A stretch of DNA of 64,000 bases, taken from assembly GCA_000759755.1 (NCBI GenBank), contig BBMW01000013.1, forward strand, positions 62,001-126,000, in the 5' to 3' direction. Shown here one piece after another: positions 9,757-19,462 of this stretch. Within the stretch, counting starts at the first letter, position 1; each line of letters starts with the position of its first letter. Origin of the DNA: Citrobacter werkmanii NBRC 105721. GTDB taxonomy: Bacteria > Pseudomonadota > Gammaproteobacteria > Enterobacterales > Enterobacteriaceae. The translations under genes were made by a program, and so were the position numbers. Below the pieces are notes generated by a model. It was not told the origin of the DNA. It did no database searches and saw only the letters and a program-made list of their open reading frames with translations.

Positions 9757-11246
9757 ACCGCCCTAATTTTCTGTTCATCATGACCGATACTCAGGCCACC
9801 AATATGGTCGGCTGCTACAGTGGTAAGCCGCTGAATACCAATAATATCGATAGCCTGGCGGCAGAAGGTATTCGCTTTAATTCCGCTTATACCTGCTCAC
9901 CGGTGTGCACCCCGGCCCGCGCGGGGCTGTTTACCGGTATTTATGCCAACCAGTCCGGTCCGTGGACCAATAACGTCGCACCGGGGAAAAATATTTCCAC
10001 CATGGGGCGCTACTTCAAGGATGCGGGCTATCACACCTGCTACATCGGCAAGTGGCATCTCGACGGGCATGATTACTTTGGTACCGGCGAGTGTCCCCCC
10101 GAGTGGGATGCCGACTACTGGTATGACGGTGCCAATTACCTTGCAGAACTGACGGAAAAAGAGATTGGTTTGTGGCGTAATGGCCTGAACAGCGTGGAGG
10201 ATTTGCTGGCCAACAATATCGATGAAACCTTCACCTGGGCGCATCGTATCAGCAACCGGGCGGTTGATTTCCTCCACCAGCCTGCTCGTGATGACGAACC
10301 CTTCCTGATGGTGGTTTCCTACGATGAGCCGCATCACCCGTTTACCTGTCCGGTGGATTATCTGCAAAAATATCAGGACTTTTACTACGATCTGGGCGCG
10401 AAAGCGCAGGATACTCTGTGCGATAAGCCTGAGCATCATCGCCTGTGGTCGCAGGCGATGCCATCTCCAGTGGGTGAAGACGGACGTTATCACCATCCAC
10501 TCTATTTTGCCTGTAACGACTTTGTTGATGATCAGATTGGCCGGGTGATTGATGCCTTAACGCCAGAACAGCGGGAGAATACCTGGGTTATTTATACCTC
10601 CGATCACGGTGAGATGATGGGGGCGCATAAGCTCATCAGTAAGGGGGCGGCGATGTATGACGACATCACGCGAATTCCTCTGATTATGCGCCCGCCGCAG
10701 GGAGAACCTATGCAGGTAGACACGCCGGTCAGTCATATCGATCTGCTGCCGACGATGATGGCGCTGGCGGGCATTGAGAAGCCACAAATCCTGCCGGGTG
10801 AAAACGTCCTTAACATTGAAAAGCCACGCGGCGTGATGGTGGAGTTCAACCGTTATGAGATTGAACATGACAGTTTTGGCGGATTTATTCCGGTACGCTG
10901 CTGGGTGACAGACGACTGGAAGCTGGTGCTGAACCTGTTTACCAGCGATGAGCTTTACGACAGACGAAACGATCCCGATGAGCTACATAACCTGATAGAT
11001 TCGCCACAATTAGCCGACGTTCGCTCCAAGATGCACGACGCTCTGCTGGACTATATGGATAAAATCCGCGACCCGTTCCGTACCTACCAATGGAGTTTGC
11101 GTCCGTGGCGTTCAGATGCCGTACCACGCTGGATGGGCGCTTTCCGCCCACGCCCGCAAGACGGTTATTCGCCGGTGGTTCGCGATTACGACACCGGTTT
11201 ACCAACCCAGGGCGTAAAAGTGGAGGAGAAAAAGCAGAAGTTCTGA
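9753..11246 (+). CDS. yidJ: YidJ, type I sulfatase (Cys-type)
   Basis: A 497-residue arylsulfatase-fold enzyme. The metal site begins with Asp12-Thr13. The formylglycine motif is Cys52-Thr-Pro-Ala-Arg56, the Cys-type C-x-P-x-R core. It is followed by AGLFTG and later by the conserved GKWHLDG and TSDHGEMMGAH metal-ligand segments. No signal peptide is seen, so the enzyme is probably cytoplasmic. Activity depends on conversion of Cys52 to formylglycine; the intact maturase gene yidF lies two genes downstream. The substrate is unknown. It is coupled to yidK by a four-base overlap. Confidence 0.93.
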   Translation: MNRPNFLFIMTDTQATNMVGCYSGKPLNTNNIDSLAAEGIRFNSAYTCSPVCTPARAGLFTGIYANQSGPWTNNVAPGKNISTMGRYFKDAGYHTCYIGKWHLDGHDYFGTGECPPEWDADYWYDGANYLAELTEKEIGLWRNGLNSVEDLLANNIDETFTWAHRISNRAVDFLHQPARDDEPFLMVVSYDEPHHPFTCPVDYLQKYQDFYYDLGAKAQDTLCDKPEHHRLWSQAMPSPVGEDGRYHHPLYFACNDFVDDQIGRVIDALTPEQRENTWVIYTSDHGEMMGAHKLISKGAAMYDDITRIPLIMRPPQGEPMQVDTPVSHIDLLPTMMALAGIEKPQILPGENVLNIEKPRGVMVEFNRYEIEHDSFGGFIPVRCWVTDDWKLVLNLFTSDELYDRRNDPDELHNLIDSPQLADVRSKMHDALLDYMDKIRDPFRTYQWSLRPWRSDAVPRWMGAFRPRPQDGYSPVVRDYDTGLPTQGVKVEEKKQKF

Positions 11247-11292
11247 CTACAATGCCACCTGATGCAAATACCCACATTTGCACTTACTTGTA

Positions 11293-11322
11293 GGCCGGAT
11301 AAGGCGCTAGCCGCCATCCGGC
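11293..11322. repeat. REP (repetitive extragenic palindrome) element
   Basis: GGCCGGATAAGGCG and its imperfect complement CGCCATCCGGC form a short palindrome of the common enterobacterial REP type, between yidJ and yidH. Confidence 0.75.
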
Positions 11323-11344
11323 AATGACAGCCAGAGGAGTTTAG

Positions 11345-11692
11345 ATGAAGATTTCCCGCCTTGGAGAAGCCCCGGATTATCGCTTCTCGCTGGCAAATGA
11401 GCGTACCTTTCTGGCATGGATCCGCACCGCGTTGGGATTTCTGGCGGCGGGCGTGGGGCTCGACCAGCTGGCTCCGGATTTTGCCACTCCGGTCATTCGT
11501 GAGCTTTTGGCGCTGTTACTGTGTCTGTTTGCCGGTGGCCTGGCGATTTATGGTTACCTGCGCTGGCTGCGTAATGAGAGGGCAATGCGTCTGAAAGAGG
11601 ATTTGCCGTATACCCATAGTCTGTTAATCATCAGCCTGATTTTGATGATCGTCGCGGTGATTGTCATGGGACTGGTACTGTATGCCGGATAG
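11345..11692 (+). CDS. yidH: YidH, small inner-membrane protein (DUF202)
   Basis: A 115-residue protein with the DUF202 signature (FSLANERTFLAWIRTALGFL, about residues 18-37) and three predicted membrane segments. The length matches E. coli YidH. Function is unknown. Its end overlaps the start of the related yidG by 11 bases. The yidI gene found between yidJ and yidH in E. coli K-12 is absent; only a REP element and about 70 other bases separate them here. Confidence 0.92.
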   Translation: MKISRLGEAPDYRFSLANERTFLAWIRTALGFLAAGVGLDQLAPDFATPVIRELLALLLCLFAGGLAIYGYLRWLRNERAMRLKEDLPYTHSLLIISLILMIVAVIVMGLVLYAG

Positions 11693-12044
11693 CCGTAAGT
11701 CGCGACGTATCGCCGATCCGGGGTTACAACCGGAGCGAACATCGCTGGCCTGGTTTCGTACGCTGCTGGGCTATGGCGCGCTAATGGCGCTGGCGCTGAA
11801 GCATAACTGGCATCAGGCGGGTTTTCTGTTTTGGGTTTCAATTGTGGTGCTGGCGATGGCGGCTATCGTACTTTGGCGCTATACCCGTAGTCGTACCCTG
11901 ATGGACGTTACGCATAGTGATTTTTCTGAATCTCGCGCGGTGCGTGACAAATTTATGATCTCCCTCGCGGTGTTATCCCTCGCAATACTGTTTGCTGTAA
12001 CGCATGTTCGCCAACTTATTGCATTTATCGGGAATTTAGCATGA
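11682..12044 (+). CDS. yidG: YidG, small inner-membrane protein (DUF202)
   Basis: A 120-residue DUF202 paralogue of YidH with the signature PGLQPERTSLAWFRTLLGYG and three membrane segments. The length equals E. coli YidG. The start at 11682 lies inside the end of yidH and gives the E. coli-like MPDSRKSRRIADPGLQ N-terminus. It overlaps yidF by four bases (ATGA), so yidH-yidG-yidF are translationally coupled. Confidence 0.92.
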   Translation: MPDSRKSRRIADPGLQPERTSLAWFRTLLGYGALMALALKHNWHQAGFLFWVSIVVLAMAAIVLWRYTRSRTLMDVTHSDFSESRAVRDKFMISLAVLSLAILFAVTHVRQLIAFIGNLA

Positions 12045-13153
12045 CAGGATGTCAGGTCATGGCCAAGCCGGCCAGCTCTCGTTGTAACCTTGATTGTCGT
12101 TACTGTTTTTACATTGATAAACCCACTCAACCCGAAATGGATGATGCCACCTTAGAGACGTTTATTCGCCAGCACATTGCCGCGCAGCCAGGGTCTGAAG
12201 TGATGTTCGCCTGGCAGGGCGGGGAGCCAACCCTTTGTGGTATCGACTTTTTTCGCCGCGTAGTGACCTTACAAAAACAGTACGGGCAAGGGAAGCAAAT
12301 CCATAATGCTTTCCAGACCAACGGGATTTTGCTCAACGACGAATGGTGTCATTTTTTACGCGATAACGGCTGGCTGGTTGGGATTTCCCTGGATGGCCCT
12401 GCCGAGTTGCACGATGCGTATCGCGTTAACCGCAGTGGAAAGCCGACTCACCATAAGGTGGTGGACGCCATTGCCAGGCTGCGTGAGCATCAGGTGGAGT
12501 TCAATCTGCTGGTGGTGGTTAATTCTCTGAACAGTCAGCGGCCCGGGCAGATGTATCGCTACCTTCGCCAGCTTGGCACGCCGTTTTTGCAGTTCATTCC
12601 GCTGGTTGAATATGATGAAAAAGGCGAGCTTACCGCCGAATCCGTCCCGCCGCAGGCTTGGGGCACTTTCCTGAATTCCATCTTTGATATCTGGGTCAGA
12701 GAAGATATTGGTCGCGTATTCGTCCAGTTATTTGATTCAACTCTGGGCGTATGGTGCGGGCATCCGTCGCAGATGTGTTCGCTTAGCTCAACCTGCGGAC
12801 ATGCGTTTGCCCTGGAGGCGAATGGCGATCTGTATCAATGCGATCACTATGTCTACCCTGATTTTCGTCTGGGAAATATTCATCACACGTCGCTGAGTGA
12901 GTTCAACGCCAGCCCGCGGGCAGTGGAGTTTGGTCAGTCCAAGAAGACCACGCTGAGTGCGGAATGCCAGGCGTGTTCGCTGTTACGCTTTTGCCATGGC
13001 GATTGTCCAAAGCATCGCGACAGCCGTGGAAAGAGTGCGATTTGCAGCGGGTACAGCGCTTTCTTCAACCATACCGCCCCGCATATGCGCGTGATGCGCG
13101 ATCTGCTTAAGCAGCATCGCTCACCGATGGAACTGATGGCGATGCTGCGTTAA
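12041..13153 (+). CDS. yidF: YidF, radical-SAM anaerobic sulfatase-maturating enzyme homologue (full length)
   Basis: A 370-residue radical S-adenosylmethionine enzyme. The CxxxCxxC cluster motif is Cys15-Asn-Leu-Asp-Cys19-Arg-Tyr-Cys22. The FAWQGGEPTL segment (SAM contact) follows. A SPASM-type C-terminal domain carries many cysteines (CSLSSTCGHAF, CDHY, CQACSLLRFCHGDCPKHR) for two auxiliary iron-sulfur clusters. This is the architecture of anSME, which oxidises the sulfatase Cys or Ser to formylglycine. The likely client is YidJ, encoded in the same direction. E. coli K-12 YidF is only about 165 residues, so the gene here appears to be the intact ancestral form. Confidence 0.9.
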   Translation: MTGCQVMAKPASSRCNLDCRYCFYIDKPTQPEMDDATLETFIRQHIAAQPGSEVMFAWQGGEPTLCGIDFFRRVVTLQKQYGQGKQIHNAFQTNGILLNDEWCHFLRDNGWLVGISLDGPAELHDAYRVNRSGKPTHHKVVDAIARLREHQVEFNLLVVVNSLNSQRPGQMYRYLRQLGTPFLQFIPLVEYDEKGELTAESVPPQAWGTFLNSIFDIWVREDIGRVFVQLFDSTLGVWCGHPSQMCSLSSTCGHAFALEANGDLYQCDHYVYPDFRLGNIHHTSLSEFNASPRAVEFGQSKKTTLSAECQACSLLRFCHGDCPKHRDSRGKSAICSGYSAFFNHTAPHMRVMRDLLKQHRSPMELMAMLR

Positions 13154-13164
13154 GCTCAGCGGCG

Positions 13165-14487
13165 TTAGCGCCCTTTGGCCAGATACTGCGCCATTTCGGC
13201 TTCTGGTACCATGCCGCCGCCGGTCGCCCACACCAGATGCGTGGCGTTATTGAGCTGGTCGGCGCTGAAGCCGTGCATCTGTTGATAGTCAACTGAGGCG
13301 CAAACGTGCTGCGGACCGGCCATTCCTGCCAGCGCCGAAGGCTCAAGGCGAATCCCTTCTTCCTGCGCCAGCCAGCCCAGCATGTCGTACATCGTCTGAT
13401 CGTCCAGGGTGTACAGACCGTCGAGCAGACGTTCCATCGCCCGGCCAACAAAGCCGGACGCGCGCCCCACCGCCAGCCCATCCGCTGCCGTCAGGTTGTC
13501 GATGCCAATATCCTGCACGGAAATGGTATCGTGCAGCCCGGTATAAATCCCCAGCAGCATGCACGGTGAATGGGTTGGCTCGGCGAAGAAGCAGTGCACG
13601 TTATCGCCAAATGCCAGCTTCAGACCAAACGCTACCCCGCCAGGGCCGCCGCCGACGCCGCACGGCAGGTAGACAAACAGCGGATGATCGGCATCCACCA
13701 CGCGACCCTGCTGCGCGAACTGCGCCTTCAGACGCTGACCAGCCACCGCGTAACCTAAAAACAGCGTGCGGGAGTTTTCATCATCGATAAAGAAGCAGTT
13801 CGGATCGGACTCTGCCGCTTTGCGGCCCTGTTCAACCGCCACCCCGTAATCCTCTTCATACTCGACGACCGTCACGCCGTGGCTGCGCAGTTTGGCTTTT
13901 TTCCATGCGCGCGCGTCGGCAGACATATGCACCGTCACCTTAAAACCGATGCGGGCGCTCATGATGCCAATCGACATCCCGAGGTTGCCGGTAGAGCCTA
14001 CTGCGATGCTGTACTGGCTGAAAAACTGTTTAAATTCAGGTGAAAGCAGAATGCTGTAATCATCTTCTGTCGTCAGCATTCCGGCTTCCAGCGCCAGTTT
14101 TTCCGCGTGGGTCAGGACTTCATAAATGCCGCCACGCGCTTTAATTGAGCCGGAAATCGGCAGGTGGCTGTCTTTCTTCAGCAGGATTTCGCCGCGGATA
14201 GGCTGCCCGTACTCTTTTACCAGCCGTTTTTGCATCGCCGGGATTGCGGCCAGCTCGGATTCGATAATGCCGCCAGTAGCTGCGGTTTCCGGGAATGCCT
14301 GCGCCAGATATGGCGCGAAGCGCGTCAGCCGGGCATGGGCATCCTGAACATCGTGTTCGGTCAGGCCAACATAGGGTAAACCTTCCGCAAGAGAGGTGGT
14401 GCCAGGGTTAAACCAGGCCGTCTCTTTGAGAGCCACCAGATCTTCCACTAAAGGATACTGGGCGATAAGTGTTTGAATGTTTTCCAT
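13165..14487 (-). CDS. dsdA: DsdA, D-serine dehydratase (ammonia-lyase)
   Basis: A 440-residue PLP enzyme that converts D-serine to pyruvate and ammonia in the cytosol, detoxifying and using D-serine. The PLP lysine lies in SGSIKARGG (Lys116), and the phosphate-binding loop is GSTGNLG. The length matches E. coli DsdA (442). The ATG at 14487 gives the conserved [17 protein letters not shown] start. It lies 17 bases downstream of dsdX in the same operon and converges on yidF with an 11-base gap. Confidence 0.96.
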   Translation of the reverse strand: MENIQTLIAQYPLVEDLVALKETAWFNPGTTSLAEGLPYVGLTEHDVQDAHARLTRFAPYLAQAFPETAATGGIIESELAAIPAMQKRLVKEYGQPIRGEILLKKDSHLPISGSIKARGGIYEVLTHAEKLALEAGMLTTEDDYSILLSPEFKQFFSQYSIAVGSTGNLGMSIGIMSARIGFKVTVHMSADARAWKKAKLRSHGVTVVEYEEDYGVAVEQGRKAAESDPNCFFIDDENSRTLFLGYAVAGQRLKAQFAQQGRVVDADHPLFVYLPCGVGGGPGGVAFGLKLAFGDNVHCFFAEPTHSPCMLLGIYTGLHDTISVQDIGIDNLTAADGLAVGRASGFVGRAMERLLDGLYTLDDQTMYDMLGWLAQEEGIRLEPSALAGMAGPQHVCASVDYQQMHGFSADQLNNATHLVWATGGGMVPEAEMAQYLAKGR

Positions 14488-14504
14488 AGTCAGTCTCTTC
14501 GCGC

Positions 14505-15842
14505 TTAGATAATAAAGGAAAGCAGGAATGTGCAAGCCAGTGCAATAACGGACGCGATAAATGTCGCGGTCGTATAGTATTTAAACGTCTCATTCAGGGT
14601 AGCGCCGCAGTATTGCTTGACCAGCCAGAAGAGGGAATCTGTGACGATCGTGCAGCCAATGGCGCCGGAACCAATCGCAATGGCGATGATCTCCGGGCTA
14701 ACGTTGGGGTAGAGCGGCAGCATCGGCGCTACGATTGCCGTGGCGCCCATCATCGCGACCGTGGCGGAACCCACTGCAGCATGCAGAATTAATGCCACCA
14801 GCCACGCCAGCAGAATCGGGTGCATATGCATGTTTGAAAGGATTAGCGCGAGGGTATCCGCCAGCCCGCTGCTCTTGAGGATAGCGTTGAATGCGCCGCC
14901 TGCGCCGATAATCAGCAGAATGTTGGCAATCGAACCAAACCCGTTTTCAGTGTGGGTCAGCAGCGTGCCCATGCCGATGTGCTGACGCAGACCGAGAATG
15001 TAGTAGGCCACGAAGACGGCAATAAACATCGCGGTGATCGGGTTACCAATAAACTCCAGCAGCGTATACAGCGTGCTGCCTTTCGCCATGTTCAACTCAG
15101 CAACGGTTTTGACCAGCATCAGGCCAATCGGCAACAGGACGGTAAACAGCGTTGCGCCCAGCGACGGCAGCGTACTTTCGTCGCGCACTTTCAGGTCGGA
15201 AAATTCAGCCGGCACCGGTTTAAACGGCAGACGGTTACCGAGGAATTTCAGGTACAGCGGCCCGCCGACAAGCGAGGCCATTAAGCCCACCAGTAAACCG
15301 TAAACAATTACGCTGCCAATATCTGCGCCCAGCTTATTCGCCACGAACAGGGCGGCCGGATGCGGCGGCACCACACAGTGCACCGCCATCAGCGCCGTAC
15401 ACAGTGGGATTGCCAGCTTCAGCAGTGAAGTATTGGTCTTTTTGGCAATCGAAAAAGCCAGCGGAATCAACAGTACCACGCCGACTTCAACAAACAGCGT
15501 GATCCCGCAAATCAGCCCGACCAGCACCATAATGACATCAGCGGAAAGCCAGCGGCAGCGCTGTAGCGTCAGGCCAATGCGTTCTGCCGCGCCGGACACT
15601 TCCATCATTTTGCCCAGAATGGTCCCGAGGCCGATAACCGCAGCGAGGAAGCCCAGCGTGCCGCCGATGCCGCTCTCAATGGCATTGACCATATCCAGCG
15701 GCCCCATACCCATCATCGTACCCACGAAGAAACTGGCCAGCAGCAGCGCCAGAAACGGGTGGAATTTGAACTTCACGATGGTCAAAACGATTAACACGAT
15801 GCTTATCAGCAGCGTGCTCACAACCCAGATTTGAGAGTGCAT
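14505..15842 (-). CDS. dsdX: DsdX, D-serine permease (GntP family)
   Basis: A 445-residue inner-membrane transporter, the same length as E. coli DsdX, with about 12 hydrophobic segments and the GntP-family layout. It imports D-serine by proton symport. It is the first gene of the dsdXA operon and diverges from its activator gene dsdC. Confidence 0.95.
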   Translation of the reverse strand: MHSQIWVVSTLLISIVLIVLTIVKFKFHPFLALLLASFFVGTMMGMGPLDMVNAIESGIGGTLGFLAAVIGLGTILGKMMEVSGAAERIGLTLQRCRWLSADVIMVLVGLICGITLFVEVGVVLLIPLAFSIAKKTNTSLLKLAIPLCTALMAVHCVVPPHPAALFVANKLGADIGSVIVYGLLVGLMASLVGGPLYLKFLGNRLPFKPVPAEFSDLKVRDESTLPSLGATLFTVLLPIGLMLVKTVAELNMAKGSTLYTLLEFIGNPITAMFIAVFVAYYILGLRQHIGMGTLLTHTENGFGSIANILLIIGAGGAFNAILKSSGLADTLALILSNMHMHPILLAWLVALILHAAVGSATVAMMGATAIVAPMLPLYPNVSPEIIAIAIGSGAIGCTIVTDSLFWLVKQYCGATLNETFKYYTTATFIASVIALACTFLLSFII

Positions 15843-16064
15843 AGCTCACCTTGCCCTGTGATTAACCTGGGGTTATTGGACAAAAATAAGGCAGGGTCTG
15901 ACAAACGATATAAATCCTCTTTCACATGAGCCAGATTGCATCAAGTGAGTGATTTACGTCTAATTACACGTCATCAATGCGATATGGTTCACTCTGAATC
16001 ATCTTTGTGCTGATTTTTACAGCGGTTTTTTTTACACTCCGATGCATGATTCAGGATAACAGAG
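15843..16064. promoter_or_regulatory. dsdX-dsdC divergent regulatory region
   Basis: This 222-base A/T-rich stretch separates the divergent dsdX and dsdC genes. In E. coli the equivalent region holds the DsdC operator and a CRP site. A TTTCACATGAGCC stretch at about 15920 resembles a CRP half-site, but I cannot place the DsdC sites by eye. Confidence 0.5.
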
Positions 16065-16997
16065 ATGAATATGGATCCCCTACGCGAAGTCCGAAACCGA
16101 CTACTTAACGGCTGGCAGTTGTCGAAGCTGTATACCTTTGAAGTGGCGGCCCGCCATCAGTCGTTTGCGCTGGCGGCGGACGAGCTGTCATTAAGCCCCA
16201 GCGCCGTCAGCCATCGGATTAATCAGCTGGAAGAGGAGTTAGGCATTCAGCTGTTTGTCCGCTCGCACCGCAAAGTGGAACTCACCCACGAAGGCAAACG
16301 CGTGTTCTGGGCGCTGAAATCGTCGCTGGACACGCTCAACCAGGAAATTCTTGATATCAAGAATCAGGAACTGTCGGGGACGCTCACCGTCTACTCGCGG
16401 CCCTCTATCGCCCAGTGCTGGCTGGTTCCGGCGCTCGGCGACTTTACCCGCCGCTACCCCTCCATTTCACTGACCATCCTGACCGGGAACGACAACGTCA
16501 ATTTACAGCGTGCCGGGGTCGATCTGGCGCTCTATTTTGATGATGCGCCGTCCGCGCAGCTCACGCACCATTTTCTGATGGACGAAGAGATTTTGCCGGT
16601 ATGCAGCCCGGAATACGCTCGTCGCTATGACCTGATGGGATCACTGCTGAACTTGCCGCACTGTACGCTGCTGCACGACAGGCAGGCATGGAGTAACGAT
16701 TCTGGAACCGATGAGTGGCACAGCTGGGCGCAGCATTATGCGGCAAATTTGCCGACATCGTCGGGCATTGGTTTCGATCGTTCTGATTTAGCGGTGATTG
16801 CGGCAATGAACCATATCGGCGTGGCGATGGGGAGAAAGAGGCTGGTGCAAAAACGTCTCGACAGCGGAGAGCTGGTCGCGCCTTTTGGCGATATGGCGCT
16901 GAAATGCCATCAGCATTACTACATCACCACGCTGCCCGGCAGGCAGTGGCCGAAAATCGAGGCATTTATTGGCTGGCTACAGGAGCAGGTTAAATAA
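16065..16997 (+). CDS. dsdC: DsdC, LysR-family activator of dsdXA
   Basis: A 310-residue LysR-type regulator with an N-terminal winged helix (FEVAARHQSFALAADELSLSPSAVSHRINQLEEELGIQLF, about residues 24-63) and a substrate-binding domain. It activates dsdXA with D-serine. AGGA at 16053 is well spaced for the ATG at 16065; an ATG at 16071 (MDPLREVR) aligns best with the E. coli start, so the true start could be six bases downstream. It lacks the last three residues of the E. coli protein. Confidence 0.95.
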   Translation: MNMDPLREVRNRLLNGWQLSKLYTFEVAARHQSFALAADELSLSPSAVSHRINQLEEELGIQLFVRSHRKVELTHEGKRVFWALKSSLDTLNQEILDIKNQELSGTLTVYSRPSIAQCWLVPALGDFTRRYPSISLTILTGNDNVNLQRAGVDLALYFDDAPSAQLTHHFLMDEEILPVCSPEYARRYDLMGSLLNLPHCTLLHDRQAWSNDSGTDEWHSWAQHYAANLPTSSGIGFDRSDLAVIAAMNHIGVAMGRKRLVQKRLDSGELVAPFGDMALKCHQHYYITTLPGRQWPKIEAFIGWLQEQVK

Positions 16998-17096
16998 GCG
17001 GGTCATGCATATTTTTTACGCTTTCTCTCTACACGGAAAGTGAAAAAGCATGCTAAATACGTGATATCACTCCTGATGATTTGCGTAAGGACGAGC

Positions 17097-18158
17097 GTGT
17101 TAAAGTCGATTGTTTCCCTGTTACTCTTCGCCAGCGCCACCGTGTGTGCAGCACCACCAGCGCTGACGGCGGCGTCGTATGCGCAGCAGCTTGGGGTCGG
17201 GATGGACGTAGATTGGGCGCGAACCGAGCGCGGCATCCGTGAGTTCGATCCGCTGGTGGTGCGGGATTTCAGGGCGAAAGGCATTTCTCATGTGCGTATC
17301 CGCGTGGCGGGAGAACCGACAGAAGCCAGACTAATTCATCTGCGCAAGCTGGTCGAAGCCTGCGAGCAGTATGGCGTAATCCCGATTATTGCTTACCAGG
17401 CGGATGAATATAAACAAGACCCCAGCGCCGGTAATGAAAAAGAGGTGGTTAACTGGTGGGTGGCGGTGGCGCATTACTTTGGTCAACGTTCGCCGCTACT
17501 GGGTTTTAACCTGATTTATGAACCTGCGGATAAGCTCAACCATAATCAGGCATCGCTCAACCGGGTGTATGACAAAACGATTCGCACCATCCACACTATT
17601 GACCCGCAACGGATGATCTTCATCGCGCCGCGACTGCGTGCCGCGCCGGAAGAGCTGCCGAACCTGAAGTTACCGCCGCAAAGCCAGAATACCGTGCTGG
17701 CCGAATGGCACATCTTCCCGTGGGGGCCGCTGAAAAATAACGGCAAATACCCATGGACGTCCGGGACTGCGGCTGAAAAGACGGCTATTCGCGCCCGTAT
17801 CAATACCGCCATTCGCTGGCAGCAGAAAACCGGTCACGTGAGTTGGGTAGGCGGCTGGTCGCCGGGAGAAACCATTAAAAATGGGCCATCTGCTGCGCAA
17901 ATGGCCTTCGCCCGTTTTATGGCGTGTGAGCTGAAGAAAGCGAAGATTCCCTATGCTATCAATGCGGATACGCAGTTCTATGATGGCGAGGAGGGAGCCT
18001 GGCGTCCGGCACTGGAGCCGTTGCTGACGACGATGATTGCGCCTGAATGTGACAAGCCCGGCGATAAACCGGGCCATCATGCGCTTAAACCGCCTGCCCC
18101 TGATGCGACACGCGTGACGCCAGCGGAAGCCAGCACACAAAAATCAGCAGCCCCATAA
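17097..18158 (+). CDS. Secreted glycoside hydrolase, GH5/cellulase-like
   Basis: A 353-residue protein with a clear signal peptide (MLKSIVSLLLFASATVCA, then APPA), so it is probably periplasmic or secreted. The body looks like a GH5 TIM barrel. N-L-I-Y-E142-P is the expected acid/base glutamate after strand 4, AEWHIFPWGP is the strand-6 segment, and GGWSPGE258 supplies the likely nucleophile. I chose the GTG at 17097 because AGGA lies five bases upstream and it gives a compact signal peptide; starts at 17040 and 17076 are also open. The last ~25 residues are Pro/Ala-rich and antisense to emrD. The substrate is unknown. The gene is absent from this locus in E. coli K-12. Confidence 0.8.
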   Translation: MLKSIVSLLLFASATVCAAPPALTAASYAQQLGVGMDVDWARTERGIREFDPLVVRDFRAKGISHVRIRVAGEPTEARLIHLRKLVEACEQYGVIPIIAYQADEYKQDPSAGNEKEVVNWWVAVAHYFGQRSPLLGFNLIYEPADKLNHNQASLNRVYDKTIRTIHTIDPQRMIFIAPRLRAAPEELPNLKLPPQSQNTVLAEWHIFPWGPLKNNGKYPWTSGTAAEKTAIRARINTAIRWQQKTGHVSWVGGWSPGETIKNGPSAAQMAFARFMACELKKAKIPYAINADTQFYDGEEGAWRPALEPLLTTMIAPECDKPGDKPGHHALKPPAPDATRVTPAEASTQKSAAP

Positions 18159-19269
18159 GGGTCATCAACAGGCCCAGACTGGCTTGTCCGGTCTGCGGCA
18201 GCATCGCAGAGAACCATGCCAGCACGCCGGAACCAATGTTTTGTAATCCTCCGACCAGCGCGCCGGCAGTGCCCGCCAGGAACGGGAAAGGCTCCATTGC
18301 GCCGCTGGTTGCCAGCGGAAACAACATCCCGGCGCCGAAGAAAAACAGCGCGGCGGGAACCAGCAGCGTCCAGACGTTCATCACGTCGAACAGGCCAGGG
18401 ATCCACATCATCAAACCGGCGACCAGACAGCAGATAACCGACTGCCACATCAGCGTTGAGAAACGCTTGTTCGGGCGACCGGCGAACCAGGCACCGAAAA
18501 ACGCCGCCGGAATAGGCAGAATAAACAGGATACTGACCACCATGCTGCTTAAACCCAGCCTTGCGCCCAATAATACCCCAGAGCAGGCTTCGAAGACCGC
18601 AACGCCCGCCAGACCGCCGATCAGCATTAGCACGTAACAGGTGAAAGAGCTGTTGCCAAACAGTGTCTTGTAACTGGCGATAAGCCGTGGACGCGGCGCG
18701 CCTGCCGGGCGCGTTTCCGGCATCCAGCGCGCCATGCTAAACGTGACGCCCGCGCACAGAATCAGCAGAAAAATATAGCAAGCGCGCCAGTTCCACACGG
18801 TATCCAGCATACCGCCAATCAGCGGTGCCAGCAGCGGACTGACCAGGATCCCCATATTCAGCAAACTGTTGGCGTGACGAAGCTGTGTACCTTCATACAG
18901 GTCTCGTGGCAAGGTTCGCGCCATCACACCACCGACGCCCGTCCCCATCCCCTGAATCGCGCTAGCGATAATCAGTACCGTCAGGCTATGGGTGGTAATG
19001 GCAACCAGCGTGGCCAGCATAAAAATAGACATCCCGGCGAGGATCACCGGACGGCGGCCAACACGATCGGAAAGTGGGCCGTAAAACAGTTGTGACAGGC
19101 CGTAGGTCAGCAGATAGGCGGCCATCACGCTCTGCACTGCCCCTTCGCGAACGTTCAGTTCACGCGCCATATCAGCAATCGCGGGGATATAAATGGTTTG
19201 TGCCATCTGTCCAACCGCCACCAGTAATACCAACATCAACAACAAATTGACGCTTCTATGCCTTTTCAT
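18085..19269 (-). CDS. emrD: EmrD, multidrug efflux MFS transporter
   Basis: A 394-residue major facilitator protein, the same length as E. coli EmrD, with 12 membrane segments and the motif GPLSDRVGRRPV in the loop between helices 2 and 3. It exports hydrophobic compounds such as uncouplers and detergents. The ATG at 19269 gives the known MKRHRSVNLLLML start; the longer upstream frame is not conserved. Its 3' end overlaps the convergent glycosidase gene by 74 bases. Confidence 0.95.
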   Translation of the reverse strand: MKRHRSVNLLLMLVLLVAVGQMAQTIYIPAIADMARELNVREGAVQSVMAAYLLTYGLSQLFYGPLSDRVGRRPVILAGMSIFMLATLVAITTHSLTVLIIASAIQGMGTGVGGVMARTLPRDLYEGTQLRHANSLLNMGILVSPLLAPLIGGMLDTVWNWRACYIFLLILCAGVTFSMARWMPETRPAGAPRPRLIASYKTLFGNSSFTCYVLMLIGGLAGVAVFEACSGVLLGARLGLSSMVVSILFILPIPAAFFGAWFAGRPNKRFSTLMWQSVICCLVAGLMMWIPGLFDVMNVWTLLVPAALFFFGAGMLFPLATSGAMEPFPFLAGTAGALVGGLQNIGSGVLAWFSAMLPQTGQASLGLLMTLMGLLIFVCWLPLASRVSHQGQAV

Positions 19270-19462
19270 TTCGCTGATAACTTTTAAAAAAGTGAAAAAA
19301 GAAGAATAAGGTGCTGCACTTTCCCGTAAATGCGCGTGGAATCTACCACAACAGAAAAAGAAGGCCAGATAGTAGGCTGGAATGTTTAAGCGATGAACGG
19401 CAGGAAATGTAAACAAAAAACGGCAACAAATGTTGCCGGATTGCATCAGGTCGACCAACAAA

